The notes beneath the pieces were generated by a model. It saw only the letters and a list, made by a program, of their open reading frames with translations, had not been told where the DNA came from and made no database searches. From Chionis minor (Eukaryota; Chordata; Aves; Charadriiformes; Chionididae): a stretch of DNA of 64,000 nt. A program made the position numbers and the translations under genes. The DNA is taken from contig VZSF01009852.1 of the NCBI GenBank assembly GCA_013398295.1, positions 168 through 64,167 of the forward strand, written 5' to 3'. Positions 12,301 through 25,900 of the stretch are shown here, piece by piece; position 1 is the first letter of the stretch; every line of letters begins with the position of its first letter.

Positions 12301-15300
12301 AACTTGAGTGAAAAGAGGAGACAGAAAATACCTTCCTATAAAAAAGCAGACTTTAATCTTTGGGTTTTGTTGCAAAGTATTTGCTTCCAAAAAAACACAT
12401 TCTTTCTCTCAGTTCTCAGTATCCGTCTTGACTCTGCAATGAAATTAAAACCTGGTGTGTGTACAAATCTAAAGTCACTGATGTCATAAAGAGGATTTTT
12501 TTTTTTTTTTTTTGGCAAGATTAAAATGGGGCACGGGAGCATGAGACTAAATCTTGTCAGATAGCTGGGTAAAGAACAAAAATGATGGGAACTGCTGACA
12601 CTAGTTCTTCCTCTTCTCAAACACATTTCTTTTTAAGTAACTATATTAGTACTTGCCTTAAGCCTATTCAACCCTTCTGTTTTAACCTACCAATTTTGAG
12701 GGTTTTTTAATTGCAAGGCTTTGGGAGTAATTATGGAATAACTATTGTTTTAGGATTACTGGTATTTCTGAATTGTTGTAAATGCTTTCAGTCATCTTAA
12801 AAAAAGGGAAAGTTTTGTGAATGGACTGGTTTGGTTAAAGAGTTTGCTTCTACATAAGCAGCTTTGCAATTTTAAGAGTTTGCATGTTAATAAGGAATTT
12901 AGGGCAGTTGTTCCAACAATGTATTTATGATTTGAAGTATTAGGTTAGATCATCTCTACACTTGAATGAAACGATGTCTTAATTTCATGTTCAATTGTTA
13001 AATCTTCTCATATGCTAGTGTGTAAATAAGCATCCCATTTACTTTTTGGTTCATTACATTTGAAAGTTTTGAAAGAGAGACTGTTTTGATATCTTGTTAA
13101 AACCCAGCATATTTTATTACATTCTCAAAAAATATTGGTTTGTTTTAATTTATGATTTTCTGCAGTAGTGAAACATTCAAAACTCGAGGCCTATGCAGAT
13201 ATGGATTGTTGTAAATATGGGCATCAGGATTCATTTACATGTAAAGGAGAGACTGCTGCCACCTGTTTCACAGAGATAATGCGTGTTTGGGAAAGGGAAG
13301 GGATGTAAACTTGCCAACTCTATTCTATTTAAAAAAAAAAAAAAGCAGATGGGGAGACTTGGAGAGAAACAAACAGAGCTCATGTTCTTTACTTATATCT
13401 TAGGGCATAATGGAAATGATGGAATATGGCAGGGATTCATGCTAATGTGAAGCAGCTGGGGTGTTATCAGTTTGTTCAGTAGCCATAGCCAGCATTCCTG
13501 CTTCTCATTCATCTGGCTAATCACTTGCTGTTCTGCTGGGTGTAAATTTCCTTTCAAATCCTGGCAATACTGATTCTTTTCTTTTGCTTGCTAATTAATT
13601 ACCTTTTTCTTGAGCCTCCTGGTAGAGTCGTGAAGGAAAGCTTAGGAGTAAAGTTAGGTTCTGTAGGTTCCAGTAAGTGCAAATGTTTGCGTTCATGCGG
13701 TTTAGTTTATGTCAGGTTTGTGGTAGGTTGGTTGCTATGCTGTGTTGAGTAGCCAGCTGTCCTTACTTAAGGCCAGAGTCATGGGCTAGTGAATGGCTGA
13801 ACCGTAGGGATAGTTCTAGGAATGCCTGGTTAATATAACTAGTAATGAGCTAGCTAATGACTTTGTAGCTGAAGTGGCTCTTTCCATTATTAATGGCTGT
13901 GTTTTCTAATTATTTATAGCTCACGTTGACGCCAGCCCAGCAACAGTTATTGCTACAACAGGCGCAGGCACAGTTGCTGGCGGCTGCAGTGCAGCATTCA
14001 GCCAGTCAGCAGCACAGCGCTGCTGGTGCCACCATCTCGGCCTCTGCTGCAACGCCGATGACGCAGATCCCTCTATCTCAGCCAATACAGATTGCACAGG
14101 TGAGCCTTGAGGCTTGAGAGGGTGGAAAATAAAGAGGTTTGACTAATTGCATCGTTCAAATAATATTTTTATTCCTTATTCAGTGAGTTTCTAGAGTCCT
14201 TGAATACTGTTAGTCTTTCCTCACGCAGCCTTAGCTGATGAGGTTGAAGGTGATAGTTTTAGCAAAGAATGCCTAACTGCTGCTCATCAGTTCCACTGGG
14301 CTTCTGAGTATGTTCCAGAGTCTGACCAGATGCTGTATTTTCTGAATTTTCCTCCTTGTAGTTAGCTTGAGAAAGGAGAAAAAGAGGTATAGAAAGATGC
14401 CCATAGAAATGACACTTGTTGAGACCTTTATGGATTGGAAGGGATACCTACGTATCACAAAGGATGCTTGTTAGATCCAAAGAGCAAAATGATAGAGCTG
14501 AAGAAAGGCAGTTTGACTTGACATGTTTGTGTGCTATTTTGGCTTGGTGCTTAACGCTTAGAGTTCAGTTACAAAGAGTGGGCACTCCTGTGTGTCTAGA
14601 GATAAACTTGCCAGAATGAGTCTGGTGTCAGAATCTGTCCAGTTAATTCTTAATTCTGAAGAACTGTTTGCCAAGGAAGTTCTACTTACTAGGAGCAGCA
14701 AAGAATCCTCCTGGGTCTTCCAGGATTGGAAGTGTGGAGAATGCAGCGCCACTGACTCTACGCTTAGCATAGAAAGTGTAACTGAATGTACAGCATGGGC
14801 ATCTTGAGTACTACTAGCAGGTGACTGTGTTGCTGATGCTGAGGTCCATCTTTTCCATAGATTAAGGTTCTTGGTATGTAATAGTTCAGTTTGATTAGTC
14901 TAGCTGTGCAAAGTACGTTGGGTATGAAATCTCCAAAGTTGCTGCTTCTCACAGTGAACAGGTTCTTTAAGACTGTCTGATGCTTTCTATTCAGACTATT
15001 TTCACTTGCATTCAACTGGGGTGAAGTGTCTAAAAAGTGAAGATGAGGGCTGATTCAGTAAAAGAATAGAAATGTTGCAATTATCCGTGAAGTCCAGTGG
15101 TGAAATGTGCTATTCCTTTGTTGTGGTAGTCTAGTCCACTAGTTGAATAACAGCCTGGTTGTGTTATCCGTTTTTTATTAGCTGAAGCGGCAAACTCCTG
15201 TAGTATTGGTCTAAAAGTTCTGACCTCTCTGTCTGTCCTTACAGAGGCTAGAGTGATGCCCCCCCACATTTAAAAGGCCAGGACTGACGTTACCCACAGA

Positions 15301-18300
15301 CCCCTTACGCTGAGCATTGTGGTGCACTGTGACAAGTCCTGTGACCAGATATTAATACTTCTTTTGGCAAAGGAACCCAGTTCACTGTCATGATCTGGAG
15401 ATGACTCAAGGATGTAGCATTCAGGAAAGCTTGTAACTCCCAAGATCATATCTTAATTTTGTTAAGCCTTTGTCTCTAGTCAATAATAACAGACAGATTT
15501 CGAGAAGGGAATGGGAAATGTCCTTGTCAGGAAGGTGATGGTTAGCTTCTAACATTTTTCCATGCATCTGTCGCAGAGTTGCCATTTGATGTTATGCATG
15601 TCTTTTAACTTGAATATAAGTGATCCACAGGTGTGTGGATCTTACCTTCCAGGTGTGCAGCTTAAGATAGTGAGGTCTGCTTTACTGAAGTGCAGAGCAT
15701 TAAAATTTCATATTAATAAAATCTGTACCTTGATCATTCTGGCTTTACATTTGTCAAATATGGCACCAAATTAGTGGATGTTTTTGAAGGCATTGTTGTA
15801 CATGTGTGAGATGCTATTAATCCCGCTCTTCCACTTTGGTAGAAAGCTATGAAAATCTGTGAAGCATTTACAATTATTAATTTAGTACTGGCTTTTTCTC
15901 CAGAGTTTACAAAATCTTCAGAGAAGTGTTTGAGAAGAGTTGAAAAGATCAGGCATGTGCCATCAAATAGGAGCTTCTGAAGTGAGCATTGTCTCGTTTG
16001 TGTGTGTGAATGAGCTAAAGGGTCTGTGAAAAATAGCACATGATAATGTAGTTGCCATGAGATATAATGTGTATTTATAGCACAAGGGGAACAAATTAAA
16101 GTTTCACTTGTTTTCTGGCATTCCTAATTACTGAAATGTTTGACATTACAATTAATTTATTTTAGGATAAGTTATTTTGATATATAAATGTAGCTTGGTT
16201 GAATCTTGTTAGCGTCTTCTTATGATGAAAGTGGAGGGCATAATTTGTGCAGGTATTGGATATAATTTGAGATACTTTATCGAAAATTTCTACCATCTAG
16301 GTTTGTAGGTGGATAGCTCTACGCTTTTTGATCCATCTTGACAGCAATTTATAAACAGTGCTCAGCTTTGTTTGTGTTGCTATTGTAAACATATAGCTGA
16401 TTACACAAATAGCTGAGTGTTTGTTTTAATTGATGATTTTTGAATAATTGATTAACTGGCAGGTCTCTGCAGCAAGGGGATTACCATATTTATTTTAATT
16501 AACTAATTGCACAAGCATGACTTCTTTAATGTGCACTGCAGTTAATGTAAGGTATCTACTGCAACAGCCTAGTAAGATGTTAGTGCTGCTGCTGGGCTGA
16601 TCCTAAATTGTCACTAAAGGAGTTGTGCCAAGTTTTGGAGTTCCTTGTATACTTCACTTATTTTCAGGATCCGTGATCAGTGTTTATATGATATAAACCT
16701 CAAAATAACAGAGATGCTTAAGTTTGTACTGAAGTTGTAACCAGAGATAATGGCATTAAATTTAAAGTTTAGATGCCTTTTTTAAAAAAACCCAAAAATT
16801 TCCTCATGTTAAGACATAGCACTTGGCAGATTACTCTGCCAAGATAGGAGTTAGATTGTTTTGATCTTTCTAAATTGTTAGGCAGCACATGAAGACATGC
16901 ATGTTTCCGCAAAAGTCTTCCCATCTCTTTCTATGTACTTGTGCTAGTATACAGATTTTACTATTGGGGGGGAAAAAAAATCAGCATAGGAAAACAGCAT
17001 CAGGGTTGTTTGCATGGTTGCTATTGGGAGATTTATTGTAATGCTACAATTAACTAAATAATAAAACTTTCCCAAGGTAGAAATAAAGTTGGATTTCAAA
17101 TGAATTTGAGGGACAGGTAGGGCTATTTAAGCGTGATTAACCTTGGAAGTATCGTTTCCATTCTGCATTATGGAATTGTATTTCTGTATTTAAACAAGAC
17201 TCAGCCAAGATACCACTTAGCAAGGCAGATGCACAGAATAAGATTGCTTATACCAGTTATCCCTGAGGCCTCAATTTAAAAACCGTTTTCTCATATTAAA
17301 GTGTAAGAGCCTGATGGTAAGAGCCGTCATGTCTTAGCTGGGTATCCTGTGTTATGAAGACTATAGTCTTAAACAAAAAGCTCTCTTCCTTTGATCTTAC
17401 AAATACACTGCCACTGTTTCTTTGTATTCTTTCTTGTGTGTAACTACATCTCCTGTGGTGGTGCTTCAAATCATCTGAGGTCTACTTGGTCATCTGGTGG
17501 TGGGGGGGGTTCATTCATTTATTTTTAGTGGGGGAGGTCCTCAACCTGTCTGTTTTTCTGTCCATACTTTTTCCTTCAGAAATTTTTTTCCAACTCTTCC
17601 TTTTGTGTTTCTACTTTTTCTCTTATCCACCTCTGTTTTCATCCTTCAGCCTCTCTTCATCTCTTCTTCTTCCGCCCAGCATTCACAGCCTTGGTCAGTT
17701 TGCCCTACTCTCTATTTCTGCCTTTGTGGATCTTGTCCTCACATCCAGTTCAGTATGAGCCCCTCTGTGCTGTAGGGTCTGCTCAGTCTGCAAAGGTAAC
17801 CAGCAGAGCATTCAAAGTCAATGAATGGAGGTCTGTGTCTCATTGGGCTCAAGTAAGAGTTTTTAGTAGTAGTTCTGACCAATGTAACTAAGATATGAAG
17901 TCAGAAGAAACATGGAGTTCCTGGGGAAGACTGGAGCAGTTATATCTCTCTTTTATAGGAAGGAAATTGGCCTCGATTTCATAGGAATGGTTGCAGTACT
18001 TTTCAAATTTTCTGAAAGCAAACAATACTATCAACTTTAAAAACACCCTGTTGTGCTGGGGAGCACTTCTTAAAATTTTACCACTTTCACATAAAATGGC
18101 ACTTTCCATTTCTTAAAGAGCAGTGCTCGGTCAATCCATCTGGTGTCTACCATGTTATTAGACTGCATGCTTTTGACTTAACATAACCAAGTTGCCTAAA
18201 TGATTGATGGCCGGTGTCTTTGTAATGCAGGTTAAGCAGTCATTTTCTTATAATGCATGTCTATTGTCTCATAAATCAACAAAGACTATTTTTTTCCCCC

Positions 18301-19928
18301 TCCCTTAGTCTTCCTTTCCACCCACTGACACTCCCCACCCCTCTTCCCCAGGAAGAGATTGTTGCAACTTTTGAGTCGTAGTTTAACAGTTTTAAAATAA
18401 CGTAAGGTTATAGACAGATAACTGTATTTGGCAAATGGTTGTATTATGTAAACAAAAAGTTATCCTTGTCAGTCTGTCTTGACTTTGCATCGCCATCTCC
18501 ATTGCTGGCAGTTAATGGCCTTTCATATCTGCTGCTGAGCAGCTGGTGTGAGTGCTCAGTAACCTGAATCGGTCAAAATGCATGGGGGCTGCTTTACTGT
18601 CCTTAGGAAGCAGGTCTTTGTTAGTCTGGCTCACTTTAACTCAAGTATGTTAGGAAGTACGTTAAAAAGAGCAGCTCCATTCAAGCAGCCAGATTGAGCG
18701 CTGTTTAGGAGCAAACTGGCATTGTTAACATCTTCTGACGCAGCTGGACCCAAAAGAGGGTATCTGACTGCAAACAGGTTCCCTGGTATCTGAGTAACTT
18801 ATCTGAAATCGATTTTTGGGAGGCTTTGTATTCGGTTGGCTTGTTTTGTTTAATGGGAGAATGTAAGTGTGGGAAATATTTCAGGCTTTTGTCCATCTGC
18901 TTGGTGGGTATTTTGAAACAGCTTCTTCTCAGAATGATGGAAAGTTTCTGCACATGTGTATAGGTAGTTTTTGTAGATTACCTCTGTTATGTTGGCTGGC
19001 TTCACATTGTGCTTCAGTTTTCAAATTTGTTGCTCTTGTTATTGTCCTGTTTAGAAGATGAAAAGAAAAAGGCTAGTTTTGGGGGAGTATCTGTAAGCAG
19101 TTCTCTGTTTTCATTCTCTGTGTAAATGACAAGTTGAAGCGGTTTTTCTTGGTGATTCAGTTTGTCAGATATTAGTATTTACATTGAGACCAATCATTTA
19201 ATTGGAAAATTAATAGTTCTGAATGGTTTAAATACATAAAAATAGGGTTCTACAGTAGTGCAGTGTCTTGGGCTATTCCTTTTAACCTTAATTATAGCCA
19301 TGTTTATTAAGCTTACTGTAATTTGTTTCAGAACTTGGCAAATATGTTTATTTACTATTTGAGTTAGCTGCTTCCCAAAATTTAACTTGAACAACCAGAG
19401 TGCAAACTAAGATTCTGTAAATTTTTGCTTTCCTGTTGCTGATTAGAATGGTAATTGCAGATTGTTGTGGTTATAAACAAAAATACCTTGATTTGTCAAC
19501 AGTGAATTTTGTAGCAGAGTTGCAGCCTCAAAATGTAAGTCTGAGAAATCCAGGTGTTGATAAGTCTAAAGTATTTGAAAACTTCTGCATTTGGGGGGAG
19601 GGACATCGATTTTTTTTTTTTTTTTTAAAGTAGAACAGTGCTGGAAATATTGTCTGGGTTATTTGGTAAACGATTTTTGTTTGGTTTTATGAAGGACAGT
19701 GGAAATTCAAAATGCCAGCCTAAAGGGTATTCAGTGGCAGGGCTGCTATTGTTTGACATCCACTTTTGTCTCTAAATGTTAGAATGTAACTGGTTGATAG
19801 GAAATGTAGTTACATTGGGAGTTATGGCTGACTTAAATGTCTAACACACAGCTCTTTCTTTTCCTTTATCTTTTTTCTTTTTTTTCTTTTCCTTTTTTTA
19901 TTTTTTTTCCTGCTTTCTTTTTTCTTTT

Positions 19929-19974
<46 letters not shown>

Positions 19975-22900
19975 CCCCCTCCCCTGTTTCCTTAAGGATT
20001 TGCAGCACTTGCAGCAGCTTCAGCAGCAGAATCTCAACCTGCAACAGTTTGTGTTGGTGCATCCAACAACCAACTTGCAGCCAGCACAGTTCATCATCTC
20101 ACAAACACCGCAGGGGCAGCAGGGTAAGTGCTCCTTGCCAGAAAAGGAAATCATACATAGCTCTTTAGAGGTGAAGGTGAAACTGAGGTGGTTCATACAC
20201 CTTCACTAACTGTTGATATTTCCTAGGAGAAATAACAGTATTGCAATTAGGACACTCTAACAGGTTGTCCCTTTCTGGGTGTTAGACCTCAGCCTTGTCA
20301 AAGTGTTTGTAGCTCACTTTTTTAAGGAGGATTAATCAAGAGATCGTGTCATGGGAACATTTGTTACCAAGGCCTTTTGGGAAATACCGCAACATCTGAA
20401 TTTCTGGGTCAGGCTCTCAGGAAGGAAACCTACTGGGAAGAGAACTAGAAGAAAACAACTCTTCAGAACTCAAAAGGCAGAATCCTAGGAGGGGGTCTGG
20501 AGGCTGTGTGGGCTGTCTGGATTAGGTCAATGCTAAAAGGGGCTACAAAATTCTAAGACTAGAAAAAGATTACAAAATCAAGAGTCCTTGTGGGAGACTA
20601 GAAGAGTCCTTAAGCCTGCAGAGGGTACAGTGAATTTTGTCATAAACTGAAATAATAATTACACCTTGGGAAAAGAGCTAGAGTGTTTGATTTTTGTATA
20701 ACAACTCTCAGAAATAATATTTTGGTGATACACTGGCTATGGCTTCCATGCTAAAGGCAAACCAAGTGGTAGGTGGTAGTGCGCCAGATCAGTGAAGACG
20801 TTGTACAGGAGCTTTGCTCTAAGAACTAATGTTTTCAAGTTGAAATACATCACAGTACTGATTGCACCCCATTTGTTGATGCCTACAGAAAACTGCCTTC
20901 AGCCATGGCCTCTTATGCTGATATACTCCAGTGATCTTTTCCCTTCTTTCTCTTCTACATGAACTCTACTTAGTTGTTCAGGTCTAGTAATCCAAAGATT
21001 CTTGCTCAGAAGGCAAATCCTGTTATGCTTGAAGAGGCCTCCAGAGCCTGGCTGTCCTATAAAGCAGCTCTTTGCACCTTATTTTCCTCTGTTCCTTTCA
21101 ATTTTTTCATGCATCGTTCCTCCTTATATACTGTGACTTGGATAGAACTGCCTTTCCATTATGCTGAAGCTCTCTCACTGTCTGAATGCTCTCACATTTA
21201 AATAAAAGGTTATTCAAAATTAACTTTCTTCTAATAGGACTTGATTTGGGAGAGCTTTTATACCAGCACTGGTAGAAAATAGCTAAAAAACTATTCATGG
21301 AGGCATTTAGTGATGTACTAGTTTCTTAAAATGAAGCAGAACTTAGAAGCTTAACATATTCTTCTAGAAGAAATCAAATGTCACCAAAATTTAGTTCAAG
21401 GATTATTTAAAATAGGCTTGCCTTTTTTTTTTTTTTTAATAGGTTCTTTTAAGGAAACAGCAAGCACAAAAGCATTATTTTGAAAAAACTCGCTAGCATT
21501 AATGTCTGCCTACAATTTTCAGCTAAGTTTTGCTGGTTTTCTAAAATATCTCTGAAGATGCTTTACAAAAAAAGGAACTAACAGAAGCAAATCTCAAAAT
21601 GAATTGTTTGCATTATGGAAAGGAAGGAAGACTTTTTGTTTGTTTGTTTAAAATCTTCTGAAGTAGAATAACTACCAGAAGAGGTTTTCATGGTACCTTT
21701 TCCAGCAGCCATCTCTGAAAATGATTTCTTCACTGCAATTTAGGACCTGCATATTGCTGTCATCGGTGTCACAGTGTGTGTGGAAACACCATGTTTTACT
21801 GGTAATGTACAGCCTGGACAACTGAATAGCTCAAAAACGTAGGAAGGTTTATATTCTGTGTTCTGACCATAGGCCATTAGTGTGTGACAAGCTTCCAGCT
21901 GAAATGCTTGAATAGATCTAGTTTTCTTCACGAGCACCCAATGATAAAGCAACATGTATGTCGTAATACCTCTTATCTCGCTTTTTGGTATGGCTTTTTG
22001 AAGTATTTCATGGTTGTTGTCAGAAGATCTCCAACAGTATGTTATTATTTATGAGAAAGATTGAGAAAGTGTGTATTTTTATTTTATTTGCTGTTGCAGC
22101 TGACTTATCCATGTTGTTCTTGTCCTATTGCTCCATTAGTCAACTTCATAAAATAATAAATATTCTGAAGAAACTAGCATAGGGCTTTCGTTAAAACCAA
22201 AGGCATTCAGATTTTTTTGGATGCCTCATTGGTACTGCACACAGCTTTTTTTTTTATATATATATATGTACGTACGCATTCAGTAACTAAAGTGAGAATT
22301 CAGATTTATTTATAGATCATCTATTCTGGAAGAAATCTTGCTTTACAGACTACACTACATATTTTTTACATGCCATGTAGTCATGTAAATGAGAAACATC
22401 GGTAGAGAAGACCTTCTTTTACTTGATGGTGATGGAGTAATGCAATCATCAGCAATCTTATTTAGATTCTTGGAAGGGATTGAAAGTCATGACTTAGATC
22501 CAACTTCTGAAAAATTTTAGAAAATTTGATACCTAAAATATTAATCAACAATCAAGATGTTATTCTGCTATCTTGCTTCAGTACACATTGTAGATCCCAG
22601 CAGCAGATGTGAAATTCTCCCTATAAATCCACTGACATATGTCTAATGTAGTCATCTTCCTTTTCCACATGATTTCTAGTTGTTCAATGGCTTGTGCGAA
22701 ACAAATTGTAAACTTTCTGTTTTTCATGACTTGTAATAGGTAACACCAGAACTGAAGGAACTGTTTCAAGCCTCAGCAGATATGCAGAAGATAGAATGGA
22801 AATAGAAATTTGGAACAATTTCTTGTTCGGAGCAATTATTGTTCCCATATTATTGTTAAAGTCACAGTCAGGAATGTAGCACCGTGTACAGTCTTTATAC

Positions 22901-25900
22901 CCCTTGTATCTGTTCTTGTATCTAATAGATCTGTCTCTAGAATAATCAGTTCAACATCCTTTACTGCAATTACAGCTGCTTCTTAAAAATATTACCCTCA
23001 TCAGATGACCATTCTCCTTTCTACTTGGAAGATATTGCCAATAAAAATCATATCAGTAAAAATCTGAATGGAGAGGGGAAATGGTGCTGCATTTCATTTA
23101 AATTAATCTTGCAAAGAGAGGTTTTTAAGATCTGAGAGAAGACTGCATCATTGTCAAAGAGGTTTGGAAACAGCACTTACAAAGAAAGTATCCAAAAAGG
23201 CAAATGTGGAAGACAAGCTACTAATTAGCTTTAAGCATCGAAACTGGGTCTACCTATTCTCAAGTTATTGCTGTTTATTATTAAAGACCTTGTTTACTAT
23301 TTCATTTTTTTAATTGTAAAAACACCTGGGATGATGAGGGCAGGCCAAATCCAGTCCTGTTCTCTTCTTACACACTTGGTCTGTAAACCTTGAGTCTTCA
23401 CTTGTGTCATTAAAACAAACAAACAAAACACCGTGCATTTTAAAAATGGGATAATGAATGTTAAATGTTGGTACCTACCCTGCTGGCTCTGGTACCATAA
23501 ATCAGTGTAGCTTCCTTGTCCAGTGTGAGGATGGAGGAAGGTGCCTGAAGTTGCTTGTGTTCCTTCTCAGATGCATCAGATTTGTAATGGACGAGTGTTT
23601 ATCTCATCTAAGATTGTGCACCTGCACTGTCCTTACAAGACTCCTCATTTTGTTAATAATACACTGTGTGAACTAGGTGAAAGTGCTTGCTTTAGTTGCC
23701 ATAATATGTGGATAAGGAGACCCAGCTCTTTTTTGTGAAGAGACTCTTAATGACAGCATATTTGCTGACACAGCAGTTGAATAAAAGTAGCTGACTGAAA
23801 CTCATTCCCCAAATAAGAGGGGAAAGCTTGAAGTGGAATGAGAAAGAACTCGGAAGACGTGATTTAAATGGTGACTTTTTCCCCTGTGCTGCAAATACCC
23901 ATTACCAAGATAGGAATTAAATGCTTAATATTTACTGTCCTCTTTGAAATCAAGTCTTTGCTTCTAACCATCTGAACAGCATCAATGAGTAAATTGTTGA
24001 CTTTAATTGAAGTAGTGTGGCACCTTTGCATGGATCACTGAATTGGTACTCTTAGAAAAAGTTCACCAGCTTCGGCATATTTGCATCATGTTCTTGAACT
24101 GATCCTAAAGGGTACCTGGATACTGCAAAAGGTGTGGCAGCATGCATCACCTTAACATCTCAGCGGAACAGATTTGTAGGAGTGCATAGCTTAGTACTTT
24201 CTCTCCTGTGTTGGATCCCAATATAATTCCGACTACAAGTCCCCATTTTGGAAGGTCTGGATTTGATAAAATGAGGTACACCGAAGTGCCCAGGAGTTTC
24301 TTTGCATCAACAGCAATCAACAAAGTTGATCAAATGTCACTGTATGTAATGTGTGGTATGACACCATTCTTTCCTTTCAGTTTTTTCCAGTTAATCAAAT
24401 TCTGACATTTTAATGGCTTTGTGTTGCAAGCTGACTTCCAGGATATGTCTGTGAGAAGATGAACAGCTTTAGCAGAGAGAAAGCAGTCAAGTTCTTAGAT
24501 GAAAAAATTCACTCTTTTGGGAGATCAGTTAGGGATGAATTATGTATTATTCTTCTAAGCCAACTTTTAAAAAAATTATGCTGAAAAAATCTGCACTTGA
24601 ATGTTTGTTTTATCTTTTGTTTAATTTTAGACAGTAAGAACTGAGTCACAGATCAGTCCTTAGTAACTGTTGGCTGGCAGGAAGAGTTTTTTGGCTTGGA
24701 TCATTATTCATGGTACTCATAGACATTACAGGAAAAGTCCATTTACTTTAACTATTAAAAAATACTAAATACCTCTAAAACATCATACTTTTGCATAAAT
24801 CCTTATGTGCTCCCATGCAGGCATTCTTTTTGAGTGTCATGTAGGTGATTTTTATGCCATATTTAATGCAATAATACCACTGGGCTCTTAGAACCCAAAG
24901 CAGAGGGTTAGAAATACTCCTCTGTAAAGTTAAGTATACAAGTACAATTTTATTTTTTATAGATTCAGAAAAATCATGTAGGTTGGAATGAACCTCTAGA
25001 GGCCATGTAGTATTGCTCAAAGCAGGTCTGATTACAGCAGAGTGCTTAGGGCCTTTGTCAGTTGAGTTTGAACATCTCCAAGGATGGAGATTCTGCAACC
25101 TCTTCAAGTACCTGCCCCAATAGTTAACCACTCTCGTGGTTTTAAAAAAAAAAAAAAAAAAAGCCTCGTTATATGTAGTTGGAGTTTTCCATGTTTCAGC
25201 TTGTGCTTGTTGCATCTCATTACCGTGCACCTTCAAGAAGACACCATTTCTCTCTTTGAAGACAGCAGTAGGTGTAGGTCACCTTGGTCCTTCTCATAAG
25301 GCTGAACAAACCAGCTCACTTACCTGTTCCTTGTATGAGTGTTCCAGCCTGTTAGCCACCCTGGTGGGTCTTGAATGTACAAAATCCAGGATGTCATAGT
25401 GTCTTGTACTGGAAAACCCAAGGCTGAACACAGTAGTCCAGGTGTGATCTCACAAGGGTTGAATGGAGGGCAAGAATCACAGCCCTTGAGCTGCTTGCAG
25501 CAGTCTTGCAAATACAGCCCAGGATGTGGTTGGCTCTCTTTATTGTGAGGGCGTACTGCTGGCTCATGTTCATCTTGTTGTCCTCCAGGACTCCCAGGCC
25601 TTTTTTCTGTGAAACTGCTTTCTAGCCAGCCAGTGCCCACCTTGTATTGCTGCACAGGGTTATTCCAGCCCCCATACAGGATGTTGCATTTTCCTGCATT
25701 GGTCTTCATGAGGTTCCGTTTGTCCAGCCTGCCTAGGCCTTGACTTCTGACCACTCTCCCTTCCCATATTGGGTATTGTCCACAAACTTGCTGAGAATAT
25801 GTCCCATCAGCCTTATTGGTAGTAAAGATGTTAAACAGTATTGATGCCAGTGTGAAGTCCCTAAGGAAATAGCAGAGTTTGAAACACCAATACCTCAGCA

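Noticed and set aside
14558..14807. Overlapping sense and antisense open frames in intron 5
   Set aside because: Short, both strands open at once, no similarity and no splice-site flanks.
17486..17775. Overlapping Ser/Leu/Phe-rich open frames
   Set aside because: A pyrimidine-rich intronic tract gives open frames in all three phases; no coding signature.
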